Shown here one piece after another: positions 1-9,912 of a DNA stretch of 64,000 nt. The notes below the pieces were generated by a model. That model saw only the letters and a list, made by a program, of their open reading frames with translations, made no database searches and had not been told where the DNA came from. Position 1 is the stretch's first letter; the number at the start of each line of letters is the position of its first letter. The stretch spans positions 1 through 64,000 of the forward strand of contig JABYQR010000102.1 of NCBI GenBank assembly GCA_022592445.1, in the 5' to 3' direction. Both the position numbers and the translations under genes were made by a program. The stretch comes from Cytidiella melzeri (lineage: Eukaryota; Basidiomycota; Agaricomycetes; Polyporales; Irpicaceae).

Positions 1-81
1 GGATTGCAGCAAGACCACAGTTGTTGCCAATCAAGTTAATCTTCTTGGTGCGCGGGGTAGACCCAGAAGAGTCTATCCAAA
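1..81. other. Left-edge sequence next to a minus-strand LTR
   Basis: This short stretch adjoins the inner or outer end of the LTR at 82-1482. Read on the minus strand it has an open frame of about 26 codons but no motif I recognise. It does not continue the chromovirus leader ORF found on the other side of the LTR. It may be the internal region of an element whose body lies to the left of the window, or unrelated flank. Confidence 0.3.
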
Positions 82-1482
82 TGTTAAGACCGACTATCGT
101 CAAGGGACAAGTTCTCAAGTCAGAACCCCTTGGTGTAGCTACACACAAGGTTAGATGATGGTCTAGGCCGCGTGGTCGCTGTCAAGCACAGTGGCAGACA
201 GATGATGGTTTCATAGAAGGAATATTGATACGAAGTGGATAGACTGAGGTTCTAGCCCCATGTCTAGTGGCTCATTATACATGTTGACCTAACTACTTTT
301 GGACCAGTCCGAAGTAGTGGTAGCAAATCGGAGGAATGGAAAGGAAGAACAATACACAGAGAACATCCACTGCTTTGGAAAGCCAATGAGAGAAAAGGCC
401 ATCAAGGTGCGGAAACAAGGGACAATAGAAAGGTGAAACATGAGGCAAAGATCAATAGAGAAGGGGTTGAACCCAAAACAGGGAATAGATGGGGTTGGAC
501 CCAATGGAGTGGTAGCGGATGTATGGAGAGGCCGAAGGTTGAACCAAGGCAATGGTAACCAATCAGAGTTAGGTCCGAGGTGTTACAAATGGTCTTCACA
601 CCCTATTATTTTTCTTTACTTCTTCAATTACTTTGATAACCAGTTATCTTCTTTACAACTGCCTTGACGACCCAACTCGTCTTTCCTCCATCATTCCCTG
701 ATCCACATTGCCTCCGTTCAACACGGACTATTATGTTACCAATTGCCTTCTGATGTCCATTCAAATCTCGGACCTAACTCCAATTGATTACCATTGCCTT
801 GGTTCAACCCTCGGCATTTCCATACCTCCATTACCACTCCATCATGTCCAACCCCGTCTATCCCCTGTTTTGGATCCAACTCCGTCTATCCCCTGTTTTG
901 GGTTCAACCCCTTCTCTATTGATCTCTGCCTCATGTTTCACCTTTCTATTGTTCCTTGTTTCCGCACCTTGACGGTCTTTTCTCTCATTGGCTTTCCAGA
1001 GTAGTGGCTGTTCTCTGTGTATTGTTCTTCCTTTCTATTCCTCCGATTTGCTACCACTACCTCGGACTGGTCCAAAAGTAGTTAGGTCAACATGTATAAA
1101 TAGCGGCTAGACATGGGGCTAGAACCTCAGTCTATCCACTTCGTATCAATATTCCTTCTATCGAACCATCATCTGTCTGCTGCTGTGCTTGACAGCGACC
1201 ACGCGGCCTAGACCATCATCAGACCTTGAGTGTAGCTACACCAAGGGGTTCTGACCTGACAACTTGTCCCTTGACGATAGTTGGTCTTGGCACGAGGTTT
1301 GAATGGACACAAGGAGACAACTAATGACATAATAGTCCGTGTTTAACGGAGGCTATGTGGATCAGGGAATGATGGAGGAAGGACGAGTTGGATCATCAAG
1401 GCAATAGTAAAGAAGATAACTAGTTATCAAGATGATTGAAGAAGTAAAGGAAAGTAATACGGTGTGAAGACTGTTTGTAACA
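82..1482 (-). repeat. Minus-strand LTR (about 684 bp) split by a second LTR of the same family
   Basis: On the minus strand the sequence starts TGTTACAAA at 1482 and ends AACA at 82. Removing the insert at 581-1292 and one CGAGG copy leaves an LTR of about 684 bp. It is clearly homologous to the inserted copy, so the two form a long inverted repeat. The flanks are ATTGG on one side and TTTGG on the other, a 4-of-5 match, so the target duplication is imperfect. The chromovirus leader reading frame on the right does not resume on the left. It could therefore be the 5' LTR of an element extending beyond the window rather than a solo LTR. Confidence 0.75.
581..1292 (+). repeat. Solo LTR (712 bp) inserted in an older LTR of its own family
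   Basis: The element begins TGTTACAAAT and ends TCTTGGCA. It is flanked by a perfect 5-bp duplication CGAGG at 576-580 and 1293-1297, the hallmark of integrase-mediated insertion. A TATA box (TATAAATAG, near 1095) marks it as promoter-bearing and gives the plus orientation. It lies inside, and antiparallel to, the LTR at 82-1482. No internal region is present, so it is a solo LTR left by LTR-LTR recombination. The short open frames across it are chance readings. Confidence 0.9.
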
Positions 1483-2051
1483 CCAATGACGTCTACTGGT
1501 GACAACTTTTTAAAGTTGATGAGTACTGGCTTAGGTGCAGTGGGGGTGGGAGTTGGTGCGGGGAGCTTTGCTAGTTGCTCTGCAAGAGAGAGCTTGTGGG
1601 TGTGTTGCTCAGCTAAGGTCCGGTCACGCTCCTCAGCAGCTTGTTCTCTGTATGCTGGTGCGGAGGCACAGAGTTGGCATTTTTCCTTGTAAGAGGGGAC
1701 AGTGAGGGTGATGCCTTTGACAGGCGGCTTCTTGGATACATACTTTGTAACATTGACCAGGTCCTTGTCAAACCAGCAATGAGGTTGACCGCTCTTACGC
1801 TTGTCAGCGAGAGCATTGAGGAAGGATGGGGGAAGACACCTCTTGAGCTGAGGCTCAGTTGTAGGGAAGCTCTTGGTAAAATGGGGGCGCATGTCTTTAG
1901 GCACTAAACAACGCATAGTGGGTGAAAACAGATGACATAAGCATAGCTCATCAGTATGAAGAGACCAGAGACATACTTGTCAAACAGGAATAAACTTTTT
2001 TAAAACGGTGGGTATGGGGGACCCAGGATTTTCACAACAATCTCGACCTAA
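1483..2051 (-). pseudogene. Chromovirus leader ORF fragment (second copy)
   Basis: Reading on the minus strand from an ATG at 1916, about 145 codons match the leader ORF of the complete chromovirus at 8931-9671, including the shared stretches CLVPKD, SKKPPVKGITLTVPSY and FKKLSPVD. This copy keeps an ATG start and an open frame where the other copy has GTG and a stop codon. It is cut off at 1483 by the LTR to the left. The protein has no domain I recognise. It is proline/lysine-rich in its second half and lies between the 5' LTR and gag. Positions 1917-2051 are untranslated leader. Confidence 0.7.
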
Positions 2052-2805
2052 TGACACGGAGAGGGCTCAACGTGACAAACAGGGACACAATGTGGATGAC
2101 AACAAGGAGGTGGTGGCAGGTGTAAAGCACAATGCGTTCACCAGCTATCAAACGTATTCAGAAAGCTAGCCCAGTAAAGACCAAGTTAGATTGATACTAC
2201 CCGCTATGTAGTACAAGAGGGAGTTTGCTTACCTAGCCCAGTAAAGACCAAGAGGTCGAGATGGGGGGCTAGGAGCATATATGCAGCTGCTCATATAGAC
2301 TTCAGGGACCTGCGCACAGACCATGTTAAGGTCAGGCTTTGCCAGAAGCCGTGTGAACAAAGAACAAAAGAACTACCTAAAGGAGAACAATAGCTATTGT
2401 CTAGACCTTGCCAAGAACTCTACTCATGAGAGAATCTATCTAAAAGGAGACCAACTATTGTATTCCATTCCCACACCTGTAAGAACATCCTTACATAAAG
2501 AGAACAATAGGGAAAGAACAAAAGGAGTCTATGTGAGTGCTATCTATGATGTCAAACCCTAGCTATGGGCTGAGCCATGTGTTTGTAGCCATGTGGTCTT
2601 GCTTAAGCTAAGTCACATGCCAGTGTGACGTAGTAGCAAGTAACGTGACCGTGTGGAGCATCTAAGCCACGTGGTACGGGCACTTAATAGATGTGCAAAG
2701 GAGTTTATGCAGAGAAGGTTGCAACTGGGTTGCAGCCAGGAGTTTTACAGATAAAAACAAGAGGTAAATTGCGAAAAATAAGGGCTAGTCAGGCTATCCA
2801 CAACA
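2052..2805 (-). repeat. Chromovirus LTR, diverged copy
   Basis: About 754 bp on the minus strand, homologous over its length to the two LTRs of the element at 8037-14991 but clearly more diverged. It starts at 2805 (TGTTGTGG) and ends at 2052 (GTGTCA), immediately followed by the conserved leader. It is the 5' LTR of a truncated second chromovirus copy inserted in the LINE fragment to the right. The matching right-hand target duplication would lie outside the truncated part, so none can be checked. Confidence 0.85.
2166..2232 (-). other. Candidate LTR mini-intron, chromovirus copy 1 (67 nt)
   Basis: On the minus strand the LTR carries a 20-bp direct repeat ending GGGCTAG. The first copy is followed by GTAAGC, a good 5' splice site. 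The second copy ends with AG, preceded by TCTAAC, a good branch-point sequence. The same layout is kept in the two other copies of this LTR despite clear divergence around it. Splicing itself is inferred. Confidence 0.5.
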
Positions 2806-3828
2806 CATGTGATCTCAGTAGCTTTGGTTTTTGAGGCAATGTCAAGAAGGCCAATGTCTTCTTCTAGCGGGCTTTGCAGGAGTGTTTCGACATTTACTGG
2901 TGCAACTTTGGTGTTGTTCCATATGAAGTTATGAGTAATTTTCTTGAGTTGTGTTTTTATAGGCTTAGGCATTCCTTGGACCTTTGTCAGATATCGTGTC
3001 ATGCCTGCAACAACCATTTGCACAATTAGGTGTTTTCCTCTAAGTGTTGATTTCTATTCTAGGGCAGAATTGATCTTTGCAAGTAGCAGTGTCCATGGTT
3101 CAGAGACATTTACTCAGTTCCCAATCCAGGCTCCAAGCATACAAACAGCAGTGCCATCTGAAATGATGTTCATATCTAGTGGTGAAGCAGTGCCTTGCGG
3201 TGTTAAGGATTGGATTGTAATGACTTGGTTGCGGTATGCTGGGGTGCCTACTGGGATGACTGCAGTTTTACCTTTGTTGAATTTTTCTCCGGATGCAAGG
3301 CATCAGATGTCCAGTATGGAGTCAAGCTCAGAGAGGAAGGCAGTGGTATCATCAGCAAATAGTGAGCCAACCTTTTTGCTTAGGGCACCGGGAATTGTAA
3401 ACCCCGTAATTCTGGTTCCCGTAACATGCAAGCAAGTGGTTCTTTGGCTATAATGAATAGTAGGCAGGACATGGGGTCTCCTTGGCGTACTCCTCATGGA
3501 ATTTGGAACGGGGAGCTTAGTTTGCCATTAATGATGACATACGTAAACGTGGCTTGGTAAAGTGATTTGACAGTGTTGATGAAGAACCCAGGAGTTTGTA
3601 TTTCTACTAGGGAATGCCAAATATATTCATGGGTCAGTTTATCATAGGTTTTCTCCTGGTCAAGCCCAATGATTACTCTGTTTAGTTCCTCAGCTTCGGT
3701 GAAGTTCATCATAGGGAAGGAAGTCGGATTTGGTCAGATATGCTACTGTCTTGTCAAAGGTGATAATTTTGATCATGATGAAGGTGAGCTAGGTGATCTA
3801 GAAATGAAGTCATCATTTGAATCCTAGC
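2806..3828 (-). pseudogene. LINE-type reverse transcriptase fragment
   Basis: Minus-strand pieces between about 3712 and 2806 read as a non-LTR retrotransposon reverse transcriptase, broken by frameshifts. In order they show a catalytic-palm block with LDQEKTYD, then GVRQGDP with LLF, then FADDTT (the YADD-type active site), and a downstream block with NFIWNNTK and GLLDIASKTKA typical of the region after the RT domain. The arginine codon before GVRQGDP has become TGA, a C-to-T change in a CpG. The piece is cut by the chromovirus LTR at 2805 and by the Tc1 element at 3829. No endonuclease domain or 3' end was found. Confidence 0.75.
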
Positions 3829-3830
3829 TA

Positions 3831-3894
3831 CAGTAGCGGCAAAAAGTCTTGCAACACCGCAAGCTCACAACTTTTTGCTCACTGTTTGGGCTCA
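3831..3894 (+). repeat. Left terminal inverted repeat of the Tc1-type element
   Basis: Begins CAGTAGCGGC. The first 34 bp pair with 18455-18488 at all but two positions, both CpG-type differences. The next 30 bp are weakly similar to the inner part of the right repeat. Confidence 0.85.
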
Positions 3895-4153
3895 ATACCA
3901 CATTTTTTGATCAATCCTTTTTTATACATGGAGTATGATATCTAAAGATTATGTGTATAATGAAACAAATGAGTACCTTTTTGTATATGATACATTGTAC
4001 GCAATCCGCGCTGTTGCAGCGCTAAGTGCCCATTGTGTGCACCACCACTATTTGGTTTTGTACTGATTTTAGATACTTCCACTTTGTCATACAACCTCAG
4101 ACTTGTTTTTTTTTTCATACTACCCACTCTCCCAACCCTAGACCACACCTACG

Positions 4154-4755
4154 GTGCGGTGTACCCCTACCAAAAAGGCCCGAATTTGGACTCTGCACAA
4201 TGAAGGTGTCAGTGTGGCCCGACATTCACAAGAAAGTCCCTGTCCACCAGTCCACCATCTATTCCACCATCAAAAACCTATCCCACAATCCCAATTACTA
4301 TGCAAAAAAGCTCAAGACAGGTTGTCCTTGCATTTTACAAGACTGCAATCTCTGTCACGCCACTTTACTCCTGGCACAACAAGAGGCCTGCAACGCTACG
4401 GGCCTGCAGTGCAAGGCATTTCCACACGTGTCTGCCCAAACAATGTGTCACAACCTTGCAGAGATTGGGCTGAAGGGTTATGTGCATTGACAGAAGCCTT
4501 TCCTGTCTGTAGCCGAAAAGAAAAAGCAGAAGTGGTGGGCTGGACATGCAACCAGATGGGGGCAAAAAGAGTAAAGGGTAATGGTGTTCTCAGATGAATC
4601 CAAAATCGATCTGTTTGGCTCAGATTGCAGGGATTACTGCTGAAGAAGACAGGGCAAGGAGTTTTTGGACTGGAATGTGCAGAAGACAGTGAAGCACGGG
4701 GTGGGAAGTATTGTGGTGCGGGGATGCATCACGTCCAAGAAACAAGGAAGGCTAC
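4154..4755 (+). pseudogene. Tc1-type transposase, N-terminal part (frameshifted)
   Basis: The sequence begins with a helix-turn-helix region (KKARIWTLHNEGVS), then shifts frame and continues with HQSTIYSTIKNL and the GCPC segment. Further on, near 4588-4640, it reads FSDESKIDLFGSD, which contains the first catalytic aspartate of the Tc1 DDE triad, followed by the conserved GSIVVRGCITSK block. At least two frameshifts and several stops make it non-functional. The reading continues at 17564 on the other side of the Copia insertion. Confidence 0.8.
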
Positions 4756-4979
4756 TGTCAATCAGACAAGTCTGGCACAAGGTAAGCAACAGATAGGATT
4801 TTGGTACATCGGCAACACGTACCTGGCACAAGGTAAGCAACAGATGGGTTGCCCCTGTGTCAGTTCTGACTATTGATATACGTTGGGTATTTCATGTGTA
4901 GTATCCCTCCAATCATGTACGCACCGACTCTCCACCTCTCCTTCCTATTCCGTCTCTCGAGGCGGGTCACTCTCTGACA
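4756..4979 (-). repeat. Copia LTR, 3' copy
   Basis: A 224-bp LTR with TG...CA ends. It holds two identical 23-bp direct repeats (4772-4794 and 4823-4845) and a degraded TATA region. On the minus strand it follows a GGGAGGGGGG polypurine tract. Confidence 0.9.
4772..4822 (-). other. Candidate LTR mini-intron, Copia 3' LTR (51 nt)
   Basis: On the minus strand the first direct-repeat copy ends GTGCCAG and is followed by GTACGT. The second copy ends GTGCCAG again, giving a 51-nt GT...AG segment that is exactly one period of the repeat. This is the same design as in two unrelated LTR families in this window. Splicing is inferred. Confidence 0.45.
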
Positions 4980-5103
4980 CCCCCCCTCCCTGACCTGCGA
5001 GGAGTCCCAGCATTTCTACTGCTCTTGTATGTATCACTCGTGGTAGTGACTTCATGAATATATCGGCCATATTCTCCTTTCCGGATACGCGCGTGACGTC
5101 AAT

Positions 5104-6657
5104 TCACCCTTCGTTGACGCAGTTCCTGATGAAGTGCGCCCGTATGTCAATGTGCTTCATCCTTGTGTGTCCGTGTGGATTTTGCATGCACGCTATGGTC
5201 CCGTTGTTGTCGCAGAATAGCGGTGTCAGTGTTGACTGTGGAAAGCCAAGTTCTTCGAGAAGTTGACGCAACCAGATGACTTGACACGCTGCGTGCGTGC
5301 ATGCAAGGTATTTGGCTTTGCACGACAACAGGGCGATGACCGGTTGCTGTTTGGAACTCCACGCAACCGGCAACTGGTGTACAACCATGACATACCCTGA
5401 GATCAACTTTTGTCCTTCTCCAGAGCCCCAGTCAAAGTCTGTGAAGACATAGAACAACGGATACGTAGGGTCTAACTTCCCTAGCACAAGCCCGAGAGAG
5501 TGAGTCCCTTGAAGGTATCGTAGGAGGTGTTTTGCAGCTGCCCAGTGCGTATGCCTGTAGCAGGACATGTACTTTGCCAGTTCTCAAACGGTGTACGCAA
5601 TGTCTGGCCTGGTGGTGGTGGCAAGGTACATTACCTTTCCGACCAGTGTACAGTAGGTTAGAGCCAAGATTTTGGCATGTTCCGCTTCAGTCTTTGGTTT
5701 GTCTTTGCATGCCAATGCTATTTTTGGCGGGAGTGGTGTCGATGTGGCGTTGCAAGACTCCATGTTGCACAGTCTCAGTATTGAGACCGTGTACGCTTCT
5801 TGAGACAGCCAGATAGTTCTGCGTGCCCGGTTCCTCATCACTTTACAGCCCAAGAGCCACTCCATCTCGCTGTTGTCGGTGATGTCAAAGATTTTCTCTA
5901 GGCCGGTTGTCACAGAGTCGGATTCCTCCTTTGATAGTGTCGCCAGCAGTATGTTGTCGACGCTCGTGGCTGACATGGACTTGATGCTGTCTGCGTCTCA
6001 CACGTGGATGCTCCAGTCTGACTCGCACCTTTGGAAACGAAGAGTTTGAAACTTGTCGTCAAGCTCAAGATACCAAGACCGGCCTGCCTGCTTGAGACCG
6101 TATAGGCCCTTCCTCAGGCACCAGTAGCCTTTGCTCAAAATTGCGGGTTTTGTCATATAGATCTCCTCGGACAAAGGTCTGTTGATGTGTTGTAGATAAA
6201 GGTCTTTGTGAGCGGCGATGGTGAGTACTGTTTGCATGGAGTCCCAGCAAGTGACGGGGGCGAAGGTGAAAGTGAAATCTTGGCCTGGGATCTGCGTGAA
6301 ACCCTTGGCAACCAATTGCGCCTTGAACCTGGAAATGAGTCCATCTGAATTCCATTTCAGGTGGAGAACCCATTTGGTGTCGACGGGTTTTCTGCCATGA
6401 GGTACGCTCTCGACATCTTTGTATACGCCTTTTGCCTGCAGTGCCTCAAGTTCTTTGTGGATGGCTGCTAGCCAGTGTTCCCAGTACTCACTGTGTTTGG
6501 CTTCTTTGAGCAACTTTGGGTCCTTAGTGTTTGGATTGTTGATATTGATGGATTGGATGTCGTAGATCTGAGAGGTGGTAGGATCTAGTAACTCAATATT
6601 GTGTGTTTGAGCCCTGAGGATAAGGTCATGGTCAATGTGTAACCCCCCCTCAATCAA
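5104..6657 (-). pseudogene. Copia reverse transcriptase and RNase H (frameshifted)
   Basis: Three minus-strand segments (6657-5998, 5976-5584, 5568-5104) make up the Copia RVT_2 domain and RNase H. Motifs include TKWVLHLKWNSDG, RFKAQLVAKGFTQ, GLYGLKQAGRSWY, TRPDIAY and CDNNGTIACMQNPHGHTRMKHID. The catalytic YVDD box is altered to SVDN, and the usual SSTEAEY of RNase H reads LLSCKAKY, so key acidic residues are lost. Frame breaks near 5980 and 5570 separate the segments. The region is inactive as it stands. Confidence 0.88.
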
Positions 6658-6991
6658 ATACTTAATGTTGTTATCTTTGTATCTCGAGGGCAGAGTCCGT
6701 GATCGTCATGCGGCGCCTGTGTTTTGTGAAGATTTGTTCAGTGCGTGTTCTGTGCTGGAAGGCACTGACCCCACTGGGGCACTAAGATCCTCGGCTGACG
6801 CTTGAGTGACATCTCTGTAGGAGATTGAGTCAGATCTTGTCTCTGGTTGTATGCCAGAGTGTACGTACTGGGGCTGTGCGGCACCAGTGTTTAACACTTT
6901 GTCGCAAAAGCGCGTGTCGTTGTCCATAGAGACGTCATTCCACAGCGGCAAATCTAGTGTGCTGCCAGCGGGAGGAATGGCGTGTTCCTTG

Positions 6992-8036
6992 TCAAGGAAG
7001 ATTACATCGCCTGCGGACGACTCGGGAGTGTGGGAACCATATGAGGTAGCCTTTGGAATCCTGAGCGTACCCCACAAATTGTCCCTCTTCGCCTCGAGGT
7101 TGAATCTTGTTCAACAAATCTGCTTCCGCCTTCCTGGAGATAACGTGTGTGCCAAATATTTGGAAGTGAGAGATGTCAGGGTTGCGTTTATTCCAGATAT
7201 GGTAAGGTGTGGTGTCAGGGGGTAAGGCGGTTGTGGTGACGCGATTCAGTATGTGAGCTGCACACTGAACAGCTAGTGGCCAGAAGTAGTCAGGTAGACC
7301 ACTATCAAGTAGCATGGCACACGCCATTGATGCCAACGTCCAATTGGTGCGCTCAGCTACGCCGTTCTGCAGTGACGCGTCAGGTACAATTTTTTCAACA
7401 GTTATCCCTTCCTTTTTGCAAAATTGTTTGAATTCACCCTGTATAAGTTCAGGTGTGGTGTCAACCCGGATAACAGCAATTTTGTATCCCGTGTAACGTT
7501 CTACAGCGGTTTTGTATTTGATAAATTCAGGGAGAGCGTCAGAGCGAGTCTTTAGAAACAAAGGAGTCTTCCATCTTGCGTGACAGTCAACGCATGGCAT
7601 GAAGTATTTTACGCTGCCATAATCAATTGGTAAGGGTCCACAGATGTCAAGATAAATGCGGAAGAGAGGGTGATCAGCCCTGAGATTCGAAGATTTTGGA
7701 AAAGGGAGGTGTTTGATATTTGCGCAGGCACATATCTCACATGAGTGCTGGGCCGAGTTGTTGGGACTGATGTGGATTCCAGAAGTGGTTCGTGATAGCC
7801 CTTTAATGTCTATGTGGCCTAGTAAGCGGTGTAAAAATCCGGCGTGAAAGAGAAAATACCGGTGGTTGCCGTGATGGGATCTGAGATACATTCCAGAAGA
7901 GATCCTTTTCTTTCAATGTTGGTGATACCATCCGTTGGACCCTTGGATTGGATCTGGGCATTGAATCTGTACAGGTTACTATTGTCCAGATTTTTGGTGA
8001 GGATCACTTTCCCATTCAGTTCCAGAACAAGACTTC
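6992..8036 (-). pseudogene. Copia integrase and pre-integrase domain (split by the chromovirus)
   Basis: Minus-strand reading, starting in the GAG-pre-integrase block (LLGHIDIKGLSR and CEIC form the HHCC zinc-binding motif) and running through the integrase core. The three catalytic acidic residues lie in LDICGPLP, IRVDTTPEL and GVAERTNWTL, and all are present. The domain is interrupted at 8036/14992 by the chromovirus, flanked by ACTTC. Positions 6658-6991 hold the low-complexity link to the reverse transcriptase and contain frame breaks. Confidence 0.88.
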
Positions 8037-8796
8037 TGTCATGGATGGCCTGACTAGCCCTTAATTTTTGCAATTTACCTCTTGTTTTTATCTGTAAAAC
8101 TCCGGGCTGCAGCTCAGTTGCAACCTTCTCTGCATAAACTCCCTTTTCACGTCTATTAAGCGCCCGTATCACGTGGCTTAGACGCTCCACACGGTCACAT
8201 TACTTGCTACTACGTCACACTGGCATGTGACTTAGCTTAAGTAAGACCACATGGCTACAAGCACATGGCTCAGCCCATAGCTAGGGTTTGACGTCATAGA
8301 TACTGTCCACATGGGCTCCTTATTGTTCTTTCCCTATTGTTCTCTTTATGGAAGGATGTTCTCACAGATGTGGGAATGGAATACAATAGTTGGTCTCCTT
8401 TTAGATAGATTCTCTCACGGATAGAGTTCTTGGCAAGGTCTAGACAATAGCTATTGTTCTCCTTTAGGTAGTCCTTTTGTTCTTTGTTCACATGGCTTCT
8501 TCCCAAGCCTGCCCTCAACATGGTCTGTGCACAGGTCCCTGAAGTCTATATAAGCAGCTAAATGTACGCTCCTAGCCCCCATCTCGACCTCTTGGTCTTT
8601 ACTGGGCTAGGTAAGCAAACCCCTCCTGTACTACATAGCTAGTAGTACCCAATACTAACTTGGTCTTTACTGGGCTAGATAACTTGTATAAATTCTGATA
8701 GCTGGTGAGAGCACTGTGCTACACGCCTGCCACCACCTCCTCGTCAATATCCACTTCGTGTCCCTGTCTGTCACGTCGAGCCTTGTCTCCGTGTCA
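8037..8796 (+). repeat. Chromovirus 5' LTR
   Basis: A 760-bp LTR starting TGTCATGG and ending GTGTCA. A TATA box (CTATATAAG) is at 8546-8554. The following leader, from 8797, begins TTAGGTCAAG. This is the primer-binding position, but I could not assign a tRNA. Confidence 0.93.
8611..8678 (+). other. Candidate LTR mini-intron, chromovirus 5' LTR (68 nt)
   Basis: Lies about 55 nt after the TATA box. A 20-bp repeat (8591-8610) ends in CTAG and is followed by GTAAGC. The identical repeat at 8659-8678 is preceded by ATACTAAC, a near-perfect branch point, and also ends in CTAG. The segment between the two repeat ends has all the marks of a basidiomycete intron. Confidence 0.5.
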
Positions 8797-8930
8797 TTAG
8801 GTCAAGATCATTGTGAAACCCTGGGTTCCCCCATTCCCACCGTTTAAAAAAGTTTATTCCTGTTTGACGAGTACGTCTCCGGTCTTCTCATACCATTGAG
8901 CTACACATACGTCGTCCGTTTCTACCCCCT

Positions 8931-9671
8931 GTGCGTTGTCTAGTGCCTAAGGACACGCGCCCCCGTTTTTCCAAGAACCTCCCTACAACTGAGCCTCAGC
9001 TCAAGAGGTCTCTTCCATCATCATTCCTTGACGCTCTCGCTGAAAAGCTTAAGAGTGGTCAACCTCATCGTTGGTCTGACAAAGACCTGGTCACTGTCGC
9101 GAAGTACGTGTCCAAGAAGCCGCCTGTCAAAGGCATCACCCTCACCGTCCCCTCTTACGAGGAAAACTGACAACTTTGCGCCTCCGCACGAGCATACGGA
9201 GAACGAGCAGCTGAGGAGTGTGACCGCACCTTAGCTGAGCAACAGACTCACAAGCCGACTCTCACTGAGCGACTAGCCAAGCTTCCCCCACCCACTTCCG
9301 CTCCCGCTGCACCCAAACCGGTATTGATAGACTTCAAGAAGCTATCACCGGTTGACCTCGTCGGCATCTTTAGGCCGAAACTCACAGCTGTTCGCACCCG
9401 ACTACAAGCTCTCACAGAGCTACAAGAACTTCTCAACTGTGCAGACCCCGACCATCATCGCGCACTACTCCACCTCGTCAACAAGGTCAATCGTTTCCTC
9501 AACCGACTTGACGAGCTCGCACCTGTCACAGCCGACCGCGAGTGGCAACTCCTGGACTGGGGTTGCAAAGCAATAGGGAAGGTCTCGTTTAAACAGCTTC
9601 GTAAGAACTACAGCAAAGTTCTTGCCCAGCTCAACATAGTTAACAACAATAGCTACTTTGAGTGGATTTAG
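8931..9671 (+). pseudogene. Chromovirus leader ORF upstream of gag
   Basis: A reading frame of about 246 codons between the 5' LTR and gag, matching the ORF of the second copy at 1483-1916. In this copy the start codon is GTG where the other has ATG, and codon 80 is TGA where the other has TGC. It is otherwise open. The protein contains SKKPPVKGITLTVPSY and FKKLSPVDLVG and a helical C-terminus (LTELQELLNC, DHHRALLHLVNKVNRFLNRL). I recognise no family. An ORF before gag is unusual for this element type. Confidence 0.6.
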
Positions 9672-9912
9672 ATAGATCCATAGTTTGCCCATCACGTCGT
9701 CCAGTCTTCCTTGTGAAAATTGCATACACTTCTTCGATTCGAGAGCAGTCACAGACGATCACTTCTACGAAGGCATATTCTACGAGTGTGACAAACAACC
9801 GTGCCCAAATCGGTACACTCAGGCAGACCCAACAGAAGCAGTCAACAGCGAATATTTCGAGCATCACCAGACTCCGACCGAAGAAAATCATCGTCTCATC
9901 ACCCAAGAAGAC

